The notes below the pieces were generated by a model that made no database searches, was not told where the DNA came from, and worked only from the letters and a program-made list of their open reading frames with translations. The position numbers and the translations under genes were made by a program. From the NCBI RefSeq assembly GCF_000350485.1, contig NZ_AORV01000017.1, positions 46,425 to 110,424 on the forward strand: a stretch of DNA of 64,000 bases, in the 5' to 3' direction. Below, piece after piece: positions 54,938 through 62,685 of this stretch. The DNA is from Ruminiclostridium cellobioparum subsp. termitidis CT1112. Lineage in GTDB: Bacteria > Bacillota > Clostridia > Acetivibrionales > DSM-1351. Numbering within the stretch: position 1 is the first letter of the stretch; every line of letters starts with the position of its first letter.

Positions 54938-55108
54938 CTACCTCGTGATGGCCGTGGATAGTGAGCTGACTTTTGTATCCACGGAATCCATCTGTATCTC
55001 AACCTTTTGTCCATTTTCTCTGCCATGCTCGGCAAGTGGCAATATTACAGCTATCAGCAGTGCCATTGCTATAGCGAACATAGCTATTGATAATATAATT
55101 TTTTTCAT
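54938..55108 (-). CDS. Mini-pilin-like protein 2 (56 residues)
   Basis: MKKIILSIAMFAIAMALLIA is a single hydrophobic helix, then VILPLAEHGRENGQKVEIQM and a short Ser/Thr tail. GGAGCC-type site before ATG 55108. It aligns well with the protein at 55201-55365 (shared IxSIxxxAIALAL, PLxEHG, GQK). The stop codon is only 3 bp before the next small gene. No typical Flp cleavage site (Gly before Glu-Tyr) is seen. Confidence 0.7.
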   Translation of the reverse strand: MKKIILSIAMFAIAMALLIAVILPLAEHGRENGQKVEIQMDSVDTKVSSLSTAITR

Positions 55109-55200
55109 ATTTCCTGGCTCCTTTTATTTTTTAAATGATTTTTAATTCCCTGTAATTGATTGCTTAAAGTTTGTTTTATTCAACCGGGTTTTTATATTCG

Positions 55201-55365
55201 CTACCTGATCACTTCAGTTAGCCTGGATTTGACTATTTCTCCCTGTAAAACTGCTTTTTGGCCTGCAGCTGTCCCGTGTTCGAACAACGGTATTATGACT
55301 CCTATAATAAGAGCCAATGCAATGGCCAATAATACAATAGATATAATTATCTGCTTAATCTCCAA
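55201..55365 (-). CDS. Mini-pilin-like protein 1 (54 residues)
   Basis: Aligned with its paralogues the protein begins at a TTG at 55365 (MEIKQIIISIVLLAIALALI, then GVIIPLFEHGTAAGQKAVLQ). AGGAGG is only 3 nt before that TTG, so the start is uncertain; the frame is open to 55389. One membrane helix, a conserved PLxEHGxxxGQK stretch just outside it, and a short basic tail ending LTEVIR. It starts just after the TadC stop. Confidence 0.65.
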   Translation of the reverse strand: MEIKQIIISIVLLAIALALIIGVIIPLFEHGTAAGQKAVLQGEIVKSRLTEVIR

Positions 55366-55375
55366 CCACCTCCTG

Positions 55376-56515
55376 CTAGATATAATCAAAGGCCTTATAA
55401 ACTATGTCAAGCATAGGATCCAGCATTAGTCTGGCCAATTCATAAACCAGCGGCACTATACTCAAAAATGCTGCCAGATCAATAAAATCCACAGTTTCAT
55501 CAGCTGTCATGATAATAGCCTCATCTCTCTCAATAATTTCCCGCTCAAGGATCTGAAGAGCAATTTCCTTGTCTGTCCGACTGTATATCTCTAAAATGTT
55601 GGCTATTTTTGTAAGACTTTTTATGTTTCTGTTCTTCAAAAAGTTAAAGGCCTTGACCTTATCGTATTTAAAAAGATGGGAGAATTCCCGGAAGAATTTT
55701 GAATATATTTTTGAAGACCTCTCCAGTTGATTGATAATATCAAGGGTTTTAATACCCTCCACTTTTGAAAGAAGTTCAAAAACATATTCAAGTTTGATTA
55801 TTTCTCTTTTGTATACAGAGCCTTTTATAAGCCATCCTATAATAAAAAATATATCGGGTATAAATGAAGAAGGAATCATTACTATGAGGTGTTTAAGGTG
55901 AAAGGTTTCGATTAACTTTACTTTTTGCCAGGTGTCCAGAAACCATTTTGTTTTTTCGTCCAGAAGATGTCTATCCGACGTATTTAATTGTTCTGCCATT
56001 ACCTCTTCAACCATATTGTATTTCTCTGAATAAATGCTGCCCGACAGCTTTCTGGAATCAATATTCTCCAATATTTGCTTGTAAAGCTGGTATTTAGTAT
56101 GATCTACCGTTTCTGAACTGCCAAAGAGGATTTGATCAGGACCTGACGTCTCAACTATTATTTTGGCTTGATAGGCTGTGTTGCTGTACAAAATCGCCAG
56201 AAATAAACCCGTAAAGAATAGCAAACAAAGGAATTTTAAAAAATAAAACTGCGAAAGGCTTATTCCTGCTTCACTAAGTTCAAGTATTTTAGTCAGATAC
56301 CTGTTCACCAACATTTTTTTGTTCTTTGATATAAAATTTAGCGGGGCAGATATGATTTTATGTTTTGTAACCCTTTCCAATAAAAATAATAAGGGTGTCT
56401 TGCCCTCCTTTTCCCTCTCAATATATACCGAAGGTCTTACTGCTTTATATAAAACCCCGGATGCAATCAGCAGGGCTCCCAGCAAATCGGCAAAAATCAT
56501 CAGCCCTTTAATCAT
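55376..56515 (-). CDS. tadC: TadC-like inner-membrane protein
   Basis: 379 residues, second of the paired GspF-like membrane proteins of the Tad machine. Hydrophobic segments near 5-22, 85-110, 205-235 and 330-350 flank a large cytoplasmic domain (YVFELLSKVEGIKTLDIINQLERSSKIYSKFF). It is longer and more diverged than typical TadC because of an insert of roughly 100 residues (ILFGSSETVDHTKYQLYKQI...). Only the order after TadB and the topology support the name. Confidence 0.72.
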   Translation of the reverse strand: MIKGLMIFADLLGALLIASGVLYKAVRPSVYIEREKEGKTPLLFLLERVTKHKIISAPLNFISKNKKMLVNRYLTKILELSEAGISLSQFYFLKFLCLLFFTGLFLAILYSNTAYQAKIIVETSGPDQILFGSSETVDHTKYQLYKQILENIDSRKLSGSIYSEKYNMVEEVMAEQLNTSDRHLLDEKTKWFLDTWQKVKLIETFHLKHLIVMIPSSFIPDIFFIIGWLIKGSVYKREIIKLEYVFELLSKVEGIKTLDIINQLERSSKIYSKFFREFSHLFKYDKVKAFNFLKNRNIKSLTKIANILEIYSRTDKEIALQILEREIIERDEAIIMTADETVDFIDLAAFLSIVPLVYELARLMLDPMLDIVYKAFDYI

Positions 56516-56525
56516 GTTGTTCTCC

Positions 56526-57464
56526 TTATATTCTTCTCAGTATTCTTACCATCAATAGTGCACCCAGTGAAAATACGGCAATTTTAGCAAATGAAGCAGT
56601 CACATTATAATAAAGCCCTGTATTTGTACCTAATATGGTTTTATTTAGAAGCAATATGACCGGAAGACTCAAAATACTCGCGCCCACTGTAAAAACCTCA
56701 TACCATATGAGTCTCTTATTTTTCTTTTTCTCAATATTGTTGTACCTGGTAATAGTCCGGTTTAGCTTGTAAAGCTGGCCTATAAGTTCACCTCCGTTCT
56801 CACGGTAATTTACCAGCAGCAAAACAAAAATATTGAACCAGGTATCATTAATCCTGTCCCTCACTTCGCAAAGACTGTTGTTCAAATCACTGCAATCGGA
56901 AGCCCTTGATATGATCCTGCCCAACGACCGGTCCATGTTCCTGCCGCACTCCAGAAGTGCCGGTTTAATTCTGCAGTGCAGCATGAATGAACTCCTGAAC
57001 CCATCGATTAAGCCGGGTATTTTCATTCTAAGGCTATACCTCATATAATCAACGATTAACGTAAATACATAATACGGAACCATCATGCACAGAAGAAAAG
57101 TTACAAGTTTGGTATACCAGAGATTTAAAACCCCATTCAAGGCCAGGTACATAAGACTCCCAACAATAGGTAAGCCCAGGGTAAAAGCCGCTGCTATACT
57201 TCTTTCGGCTAAATCGTCCAATAAAAAGTATGATATGGAATTTGAAAGTTTACGGGATAATATTTTCAAGGGAAACCTGTTTGTGAAAAGTTCAACGAAA
57301 TAAAGATATTTGACTTTCTTTATGTTTTTGATATTTTTATAATTTAATGGAGCAACTTTGTATACCGATACGTATATTCCGGCTAAAACCAGCAGCAGCC
57401 CCGCCAGAAGAAATGAAAGAAAAGGATTGAAATGATGCAGCACACCTATTACTGAATCCAGCAT
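56526..57464 (-). CDS. tadB: TadB-like inner-membrane protein
   Basis: 312 residues with the T2SF/GspF-type layout: N-terminal helix FLSFLLAGLLLVLAGIYVSVY, a cytoplasmic loop, helices VGSLMYLALNGVLNLW and FLLCMMVPYYVFTLI, and a long helical domain ending in two closing helices. Cytoplasmic part has DCSDLNNSLCEVRDRINDTW and LLVNYRENGGELIGQLYKL, in keeping with TadB. Start is 1 bp after the TadA stop, so translation is coupled. Assembly platform of the pilus. Confidence 0.8.
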   Translation of the reverse strand: MLDSVIGVLHHFNPFLSFLLAGLLLVLAGIYVSVYKVAPLNYKNIKNIKKVKYLYFVELFTNRFPLKILSRKLSNSISYFLLDDLAERSIAAAFTLGLPIVGSLMYLALNGVLNLWYTKLVTFLLCMMVPYYVFTLIVDYMRYSLRMKIPGLIDGFRSSFMLHCRIKPALLECGRNMDRSLGRIISRASDCSDLNNSLCEVRDRINDTWFNIFVLLLVNYRENGGELIGQLYKLNRTITRYNNIEKKKNKRLIWYEVFTVGASILSLPVILLLNKTILGTNTGLYYNVTASFAKIAVFSLGALLMVRILRRI

Positions 57465-57465
57465 A

Positions 57466-58980
57466 TTATTCCCCTCCGGATATTCTTTCCGGCTCAGGAC
57501 CGAACAAACCTTTAAGTTCCTCTATATCCGAATTTGACATTTCATACTCCATGCATGACAATATCTGTTCCCTGGACAAGCCCTTCTGATTGACCCAATA
57601 CTGTCCTTTTTCCCTGTCAAATACAAACAGGTCATTTATTTGAAAGGACATGCCTTCTTCATTTGCAATAACCTCAGAGACCTTATACACGTATCTTTGT
57701 CCGGTTTCCCTGTCAAGCTTGATATGTACCACAAGATCGACTGCGTCAGCCACATCGAACTGGGCTTCCCTGTAGTCGGTATAATACCCTGTCTGCATTA
57801 AAAGCTGTCTGAGATCATGTATCATTCGTCTTGTACTTGAAGAATGGAAGGTAAAAAGGCTTCCCCTGGCCTGTCTTAACATGGCTTTTATCATTTCAAA
57901 AGCTTCATAGGAGTTCCTTACCTCTCCATAGATAACTATATCTCTGTTTAACCTGAAGAAGATTTCTGTAATGTCGGAAGGTTTAAAATCTTTTGTATAC
58001 TGCAGTTCCACAATGTTTTTCTCGGGATAGTTGGTTGAAATATTCAGCTCATGTATATTCTCTGCCAATCCGATGCTTATATCGGGATCCAGCTGTTTGA
58101 TAATCAGTTCATCTGCGGCAGTAGTCTTGCCTGAGCCCTGTTCTCCTATGATTGCAACATTTCTTCTGCCTTTTCCCGCCAGCAGCTCAATGATTCTTGC
58201 TATCCTGTCCTCTACAAATTTACTCCGGTATTTCATCAACTGGGCTTTTGAGGCAAAAAGTCTCACATTTACGACATAATACTTGGACAGCGGCGGTCTT
58301 AAAGCAGTGACTCTGGAACCATTTTTCAATATGGCATTTACCAGCGGATATCCTGAATTTATCTCTTCCTTTGCTGTGGATGTAAGCCTGTTCTCTATGA
58401 CTTTACGGTAGCTCTCTTCATTCTTAAAAATGAAGTTTGAATTGGGGATATGCCTTTTTATTCCATTGTATTGAAGCCATATGTAATCTCTTCTGGTACA
58501 GGCAATTTCATTTAACATGGGATCAAATACAAGCTCGTCCAATATTCCATAACCATATATCTCTTGATAAATAATCTGTGTCAGCTTTAGAAGTTTGGTA
58601 TCAAATTCGTCAAGCTCACTTATGGAATATTTACTCAGATAGCTGCTTATTTCATTGTCTATGGGTTTTACAGCCTCTTTGGCTCCGGTATAAATATTTT
58701 CATAATAGTTTATATGATACTCTTGCAATAGTTGATCAATGTTATCGGAGTTTATAAGCTCGGACTTCTCGATTAAAATAAAGTAAATGCTGTTTTGGAT
58801 AAATTCCCGCGCCTGTACACTACCATCTATAGCCAGGAGCTTCTGAGTCTGCCTGATCGCTTCAAGATAACCGGCGCCTCCCTCGTGTATCTCGCTTATA
58901 CCTGCAAAACCATTAATACGGAGTTCTTCCTCAATATAATTCATAAGCTCTGCCAAACATAATCTTTGTAGTATTCTCAT
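57466..58980 (-). CDS. tadA: TadA/CpaF-type secretion ATPase
   Basis: Hexameric ATPase that powers Tad pilus assembly, 504 residues. Walker A GEQGSGKTTAADELI near residues 280-290; Asp box and Walker B region FFRLNRDIVIYGEVRNSYEAFEM; His box FTFHSSSTRRMIHDLR. N-terminal domain DELVFDPMLNEIACTRRDYIWLQYNG is CpaF-like. The Walker A carries GSGKTT, so it should be active. Start ATG 58980 overlaps the TadZ stop by 4 bp (ATGA) with TGGAG before it; an ATG at 58992 is less well placed. Confidence 0.92.
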   Translation of the reverse strand: MRILQRLCLAELMNYIEEELRINGFAGISEIHEGGAGYLEAIRQTQKLLAIDGSVQAREFIQNSIYFILIEKSELINSDNIDQLLQEYHINYYENIYTGAKEAVKPIDNEISSYLSKYSISELDEFDTKLLKLTQIIYQEIYGYGILDELVFDPMLNEIACTRRDYIWLQYNGIKRHIPNSNFIFKNEESYRKVIENRLTSTAKEEINSGYPLVNAILKNGSRVTALRPPLSKYYVVNVRLFASKAQLMKYRSKFVEDRIARIIELLAGKGRRNVAIIGEQGSGKTTAADELIIKQLDPDISIGLAENIHELNISTNYPEKNIVELQYTKDFKPSDITEIFFRLNRDIVIYGEVRNSYEAFEMIKAMLRQARGSLFTFHSSSTRRMIHDLRQLLMQTGYYTDYREAQFDVADAVDLVVHIKLDRETGQRYVYKVSEVIANEEGMSFQINDLFVFDREKGQYWVNQKGLSREQILSCMEYEMSNSDIEELKGLFGPEPERISGGE

Positions 58981-59861
58981 TTTAAACTCCATTTCTGTTT
59001 TGTATAAAGGGATTTTGCTCCCGCTATGCCAAACCGTCTGAGAAACCGCCCAAATATACCGCGGCCATTGGTCAGCCCGTCACTGGGCGTAATGTTACCG
59101 GCTTTACCGTCGCCAGTCACACCGTTTTCTGCTGCAATCCCCAGTTCCTGAAGCATATAGCCTGATATTTTTTCAACGGATTTATTACAGGCGGTTTCTC
59201 TCTGTAGATACAGGTGGAGGCTATTACGGTTTTTCATTTCCTGAAGTGTTTCACAGTACTCATGTGTAAAAACTTTATTTATACCAAATCTACGCTTCAA
59301 ATCAGATACCTTTGGATAAATATTACGGTATTTGGATATCAAATGAACTGTTTCCTTATTTGCAGAAACTTTCTTTTCTGACGGTTTCAATCCGTTTATG
59401 CACTCAATATCCTGACAATACAGTTTTAAAATCATATCTGCCTGGTGAAGCACAAGTTTAGACAGGATATTCTCACTTTCCGAAACAGTGTCAACGATTA
59501 TTAAATCAAATAAATTTTTCAGCATCTCAAACAAATCTGCAAATTTTTCAGCATTTTTAACAGCATAGCTGTTGGTCATTTTATAACTTCCAAGGAAGCA
59601 AATATCTCCGTACCTTGGTATAATTCCTTGAATTATTTCTTCCTTCATATTTTCAAAAAATTTATAGTTTATCAGGTCTTCAAGTCCGGTGTCCGATGAA
59701 TCAATTCCAAACAATCTATACAGCGAACTGTGCCTTAAATTTAAACAGCAGACCAATACCTTTAATTTTTTATTACCGGACATTTGATTTGCAAGCATAT
59801 ATGTAACTACCGATTTGCCTGATTGTTTGGAGTCCGACCAAACTGCAAGTATTTTCCCCAT
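58977..59861 (-). CDS. tadZ: TadZ/CpaE-like ParA-family protein
   Basis: 294 residues. Start ATG 59861 directly after GGAGGTTAAT; the frame is open 59 codons further upstream through the leader and small ORF, which is a calling artefact. P-loop-like ILAVWSDSKQSGKSVVTYML at the N-terminus is the degenerate Walker A form seen in TadZ, followed by VLVCCLNLRHSSLYRLFGID and IIVDTVSESENI. These proteins position the Tad machinery at the cell pole. Overlaps tadA by 4 bp. C-terminal tail of about 30 residues is low complexity. Confidence 0.85.
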   Translation of the reverse strand: MGKILAVWSDSKQSGKSVVTYMLANQMSGNKKLKVLVCCLNLRHSSLYRLFGIDSSDTGLEDLINYKFFENMKEEIIQGIIPRYGDICFLGSYKMTNSYAVKNAEKFADLFEMLKNLFDLIIVDTVSESENILSKLVLHQADMILKLYCQDIECINGLKPSEKKVSANKETVHLISKYRNIYPKVSDLKRRFGINKVFTHEYCETLQEMKNRNSLHLYLQRETACNKSVEKISGYMLQELGIAAENGVTGDGKAGNITPSDGLTNGRGIFGRFLRRFGIAGAKSLYTKQKWSLK

Positions 59862-59944
59862 ATTAACCTCCATGAGCCACATTCGTGGCCACAAAATGTT
59901 ATGCAAGTAATTATCCTTTATCGCAATGTGGCGAATAAAGGAGG
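59862..59944 (-). repeat. Leader element, copy L2, before tadZ
   Basis: Begins at the small ORF's stop with CCTCCTTTATTCGCC and ends GGCTCATGGAGGTTAAT. The hairpin here is GGCCAC-gaat-GTGGCT, where copies L1, L3 and L4 have GCCGC/GCGGC: a G-C to A-T compensatory change that supports selection on pairing. Middle part diverged relative to L3. Confidence 0.78.
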
Positions 59945-60052
59945 TTAATTGGCCATGTGCGCTTTCAAAGTATTGGTAAATACTTTGAATATTTCGCACG
60001 GCCATAAGTTCACAGGTTTGCCTGGAAGACGAACGCAAGTGAAGTCTTTCAA
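59945..60052 (-). CDS. Leader-cassette small ORF A (35 residues)
   Basis: TTG start 5 nt after GGAGG in GGAGGTTAGC, 35 codons, stop TAA. The peptide runs KDFTCVRLPGKPVNLW (residues 2-17) then PCEIFKVFTNTLKAHMAN, with two Cys (6 and 19), one Trp and many basic residues. The copy at 60850-60957 differs at 2 of 108 bases, giving one silent and one Gly-to-Ser change at residue 11. An in-frame ATG lies 12 nt upstream inside the ribosome site. Its stop codon is part of ATTAACCTCC, the complement of the tadZ ribosome site. No family recognised; translation is likely but unproven. Confidence 0.6.
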   Translation of the reverse strand: MKDFTCVRLPGKPVNLWPCEIFKVFTNTLKAHMAN

Positions 60053-60123
60053 GCTAACCTCCATGAGCCGCTTAGCGGCCACAAAACTGTAATGAAATCT
60101 CTTTACTACTATCATGAATTCTT
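60053..60123 (-). repeat. Leader element, copy L4, before small ORF A
   Basis: Truncated form after the cpaB stop: GTAGTAAAGAGATTTCATTA, TTTTGTG, hairpin GGCCGC-taa-GCGGCT, then CATGGAGGTTAGC and the TTG of small ORF A. It lacks the TAACCTCC block and the TTCGCC block at its 5' end. Confidence 0.75.
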
Positions 60124-60762
60124 TTACTGCTGTGACTCATTACAGTACAATTCATATATCAGCTTACCTTCTGTTATTGCAGCGTACACCTTACGGCGTT
60201 CATCCTCTCCAAGCACAAGCTCCATGTAAGCGGTCCTTGAATTGATACCTGTTATAGAATCAATTGAGTTCCCATTTTCATCAAGCATGTCGGTAACCAT
60301 AACTTTTTTCAAAATTGTTTCTATTACCTGACCTGTATCCTTTTTTAACCGGATATCAATGTATGAACCCTTTCGGATTAAATTTGCAAGTCTTTCCTCA
60401 ACACTGGCAGGAAGAATAATTATCCTCTCATCCTGCTCATACCAATTATTTTTATCAAGCAGGTCATACCCTCTGAAGTAGTCACTTTTTGCTATTCTCC
60501 CGACAGTCTTTTTACCGATAACATTCCCAATATCAGTTTCCATTGCTTCACTAAGAGCGGATTTCTGAATCTGCTTTGTTCTTACATGTTTACTCTCAAT
60601 GACCGTCCCCGGATCAATGTCCGCTGCTGCGATAACAGCGGGCACATACTGCTCGGTATCCAGGGGATATTTCTTAAAAATATAGGCCAAAGTTACTGAG
60701 TTCAGTATCAGAAATACCCCGATACATATCAGCGTTGTTTTAATAATAATTCTTTTTCCCAT
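60124..60762 (-). CDS. cpaB: CpaB/RcpC-like SAF-domain pilus protein
   Basis: 212 residues. N-terminal signal-anchor IIIKTTLICIGVFLILNSVTLAYIF, then a SAF domain (VPAVIAAADIDPGTVIESKHVRTKQI, residues about 38-65) and an RcpC/CpaB-type beta domain with LIRKGSYIDIRLKKDTGQVIETILKKVMV. In Tad systems this protein helps build the envelope-spanning part. Start ATG 60762 directly after GGAGGTTAAT; the extra frame upstream (to 60795) is leader sequence. Confidence 0.85.
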   Translation of the reverse strand: MGKRIIIKTTLICIGVFLILNSVTLAYIFKKYPLDTEQYVPAVIAAADIDPGTVIESKHVRTKQIQKSALSEAMETDIGNVIGKKTVGRIAKSDYFRGYDLLDKNNWYEQDERIIILPASVEERLANLIRKGSYIDIRLKKDTGQVIETILKKVMVTDMLDENGNSIDSITGINSRTAYMELVLGEDERRKVYAAITEGKLIYELYCNESQQ

Positions 60763-60849
60763 ATTAACCTCCATGAGCCGCAATAGCGGCCACAAAACTG
60801 CAATGAAATCTCTTTACTCCCTCATCCGCTGTAAGGCGAATAAAGGAGG
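60763..60849 (-). repeat. Leader element, copy L3, before cpaB
   Basis: The fullest copy: CCTCCTTTATTCGCC, TTACAGCGGATGAGGGAG, TAAAGAGATTTCATTGCAG, TTTTGTG, hairpin GGCCGC-tatt-GCGGCT, CATGGAGGTTAAT. The 10 nt ATTAACCTCC at its start (overlapping small ORF B's stop) is exactly complementary to the GGAGGTTAAT at its end. Confidence 0.82.
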
Positions 60850-60957
60850 TTAATTGGCCATGTGCGCTTTCAAAGTATTGGTAAATACTTTGAATATTTC
60901 GCACGGCCATAAATTCACAGGTTTGCTTGGAAGACGAACGCAAGTGAAGTCTTTCAA
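60850..60957 (-). CDS. Leader-cassette small ORF B (35 residues)
   Basis: Near-identical to small ORF A (2 of 108 bases differ; Ser instead of Gly at residue 11). TTG start 5 nt after GGAGG, stop TAA within ATTAACCTCC. The RNA of this stretch can also fold: GCTTGAAAGAC pairs with GTCTTCCAAGC, and TTCAAAGTATT pairs with AATACTTTGAA around a 4-nt loop, so coding and structure overlap. Sits between the kinase-ParA gene and cpaB. Function unknown. Confidence 0.6.
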   Translation of the reverse strand: MKDFTCVRLPSKPVNLWPCEIFKVFTNTLKAHMAN

Positions 60958-61059
60958 GCTAACCTCCAAAGCCATGTTATGGCTTTGAGCCGCATAGCGG
61001 ACACAAAATAATAATGAAATTTGTTCACTCCTCTACAGCTATAAGGCGAATAAAGGAGG
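60958..61059 (-). repeat. Leader element, copy L5, before small ORF B
   Basis: Begins CCTCCTTTATTCGCC right after the kinase stop (AGG-TAA-CCTCC). Contains TCCGC-tat-GCGG and a second hairpin AAGCCAT-aac-ATGGCTT, the two-hairpin form shared with copy L1, then TGGAGGTTAGC and the TTG of small ORF B. Confidence 0.78.
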
Positions 61060-62685
61060 TTACCTCCAGCTTTTTATTAATTGCTTTAATTTCATATGCG
61101 GCCTTGCCCCGGGAGGTTGGATGATTTCTGTGACAATGCAGGAAATAGCTTTTTCCAGCCTGTCCGAAAGCAACCTCCCGAATTTCAAGGGTTCTCCAAA
61201 GCCGCTGTACATCCATTCGAGGTATATCCTCTGATCATACGGAACCTCAAATTTTCTTGAAAGAGAAATAAGTTTTTGTAAATGTTCTTCATTACCCTTG
61301 CTTTGAAAAATGCTTTGAAGAAGATCGTACGAACTTAATTCTCCTTTATAGAATTTGTTGATTATAAAAGATGCTCCTGAAATGAGGTCTGAAGCCATTA
61401 CTTCGACATCAAGCCGCGCTCCGAGCCCTGATATGTTATACGGATTCATATCGCATACCAGAAAAATGTGATTTACGAAATGCTCAATAAACTTGAGAAT
61501 TGAAAGCTCAGCATCAACAAAAATGGAGGAAAATTGAGTCTGAAGCTTTGAGAAGTGTTTATAAAGGATTAAAGGATCAGTATGATCATCAGGATACGTT
61601 TTTAACTTGGATTTCAGATTTCCAAGATTGAGATAATACAGGTCTGCCGTAATCTTTACAGGTTCGGCAGAATCAGTGGTGCCCCTCACAGCCAGACTTT
61701 TCTCCAGTGTATGGTTCTCACTTAAATCAACAATACATACAGGTTGTGAGCCCTTTGCCATAAACGCTGCCACAGCTGCTGTTATGGTGGATACTCCCGC
61801 ACCTCCCATGCCGGCAAAGGCAAAGATTCTGGTAAGATAAGTACTTCGCTTATCATATACAATACCAGGCGGCTTATTAATATTATTAAGTTTTAAATCC
61901 TGTAATTCTTTCATCAACTGGTCTGCTCTTTGATATCTGAGCTCCGGACTGGACTGAATACATTTATGCAATATCCGGAACAGACCGGGTGACATATATT
62001 CTTTATATTCATCATTGTAATAAGATTGGATGGAGTTCAGAGGGTTTATATCTGAGATCAGTTGTATAAGTGTTATTCCAAGTGAATATATATCTGTACC
62101 TGGGCTGACATAAGTTCCAAGATACTGTTCGGGAGCAGCATATCCCTTCGTACCGATAAAGATTGTCTCGGCAGGCAGTGTTTTGTCAGCCTCCGCATCG
62201 GTATCATCATTTTTTAAAAAGGATGATACCCCAAAGTCTATCAGCTTCACAAAACCATCCTTCGTAAGAATAATATTATGGGGTTTCATATCTCCATATA
62301 TTATTGGATAGGGCTTCTGCCCATGCAGGTAAGCCAGGACACTGCACAATTGAATCCCTAACTCTATTATTTCATGTTCTTCGAACTTTCCTTTGCGTTC
62401 AAGTTCCTGAAGCAAACATACACCTTCAATGTAATCTTCGATTATGTATATTTTAGCTTCATCTTCATAAACATCGCATATTCTGGGCAGAGCCGGGTGG
62501 TTCAAACGTTTTAGTATCTCGGGCTCAATGTAGCCGCTAACCGAAGTTTTCCGGTCCTTTGGTATCTCTTTGACAGCCCAGTGATTTCTCAGGTTTTTGT
62601 TTTCTGCAAGGTATACCTCACCACACCCACCCTTACCCAAGGATTTTATGTATTTATATTTTTGAAAAAATAAATTGTCCTGCAT
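61060..62685 (-). CDS. Ser/Thr protein kinase fused to a ParA-like domain
   Basis: 541 residues, first gene of the Tad operon. Kinase domain 1-265: glycine loop SLGKGGCGEVYLAENK, catalytic Lys in HWAVKEIPK, IIYGDMKPHNIILTKDGFVKLIDFG (catalytic Asp present, but HRD is YGD), activation segment GYAAPEQYLG. From about 285 a P-loop NTPase-like domain starts FAFAGMGGAGVSTITAAVAA; the usual GKT/S lysine is Val (GGAGVST), so ATP hydrolysis there is doubtful. VDLSENHTLEKSLAVRG follows the ParA pattern. The fusion suggests a regulator of pilus assembly or localisation. ATG 62685 after AGGAG. Confidence 0.85.
   Translation of the reverse strand: MQDNLFFQKYKYIKSLGKGGCGEVYLAENKNLRNHWAVKEIPKDRKTSVSGYIEPEILKRLNHPALPRICDVYEDEAKIYIIEDYIEGVCLLQELERKGKFEEHEIIELGIQLCSVLAYLHGQKPYPIIYGDMKPHNIILTKDGFVKLIDFGVSSFLKNDDTDAEADKTLPAETIFIGTKGYAAPEQYLGTYVSPGTDIYSLGITLIQLISDINPLNSIQSYYNDEYKEYMSPGLFRILHKCIQSSPELRYQRADQLMKELQDLKLNNINKPPGIVYDKRSTYLTRIFAFAGMGGAGVSTITAAVAAFMAKGSQPVCIVDLSENHTLEKSLAVRGTTDSAEPVKITADLYYLNLGNLKSKLKTYPDDHTDPLILYKHFSKLQTQFSSIFVDAELSILKFIEHFVNHIFLVCDMNPYNISGLGARLDVEVMASDLISGASFIINKFYKGELSSYDLLQSIFQSKGNEEHLQKLISLSRKFEVPYDQRIYLEWMYSGFGEPLKFGRLLSDRLEKAISCIVTEIIQPPGARPHMKLKQLIKSWR

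Noticed and set aside
59862..61059. CRISPR-like or group II intron reading of the repeated cassettes
   Set aside because: Only two units with near-identical inner parts and no variable spacers. No reverse transcriptase, domain V or intron ends are present, despite a GTGCG-containing stem.
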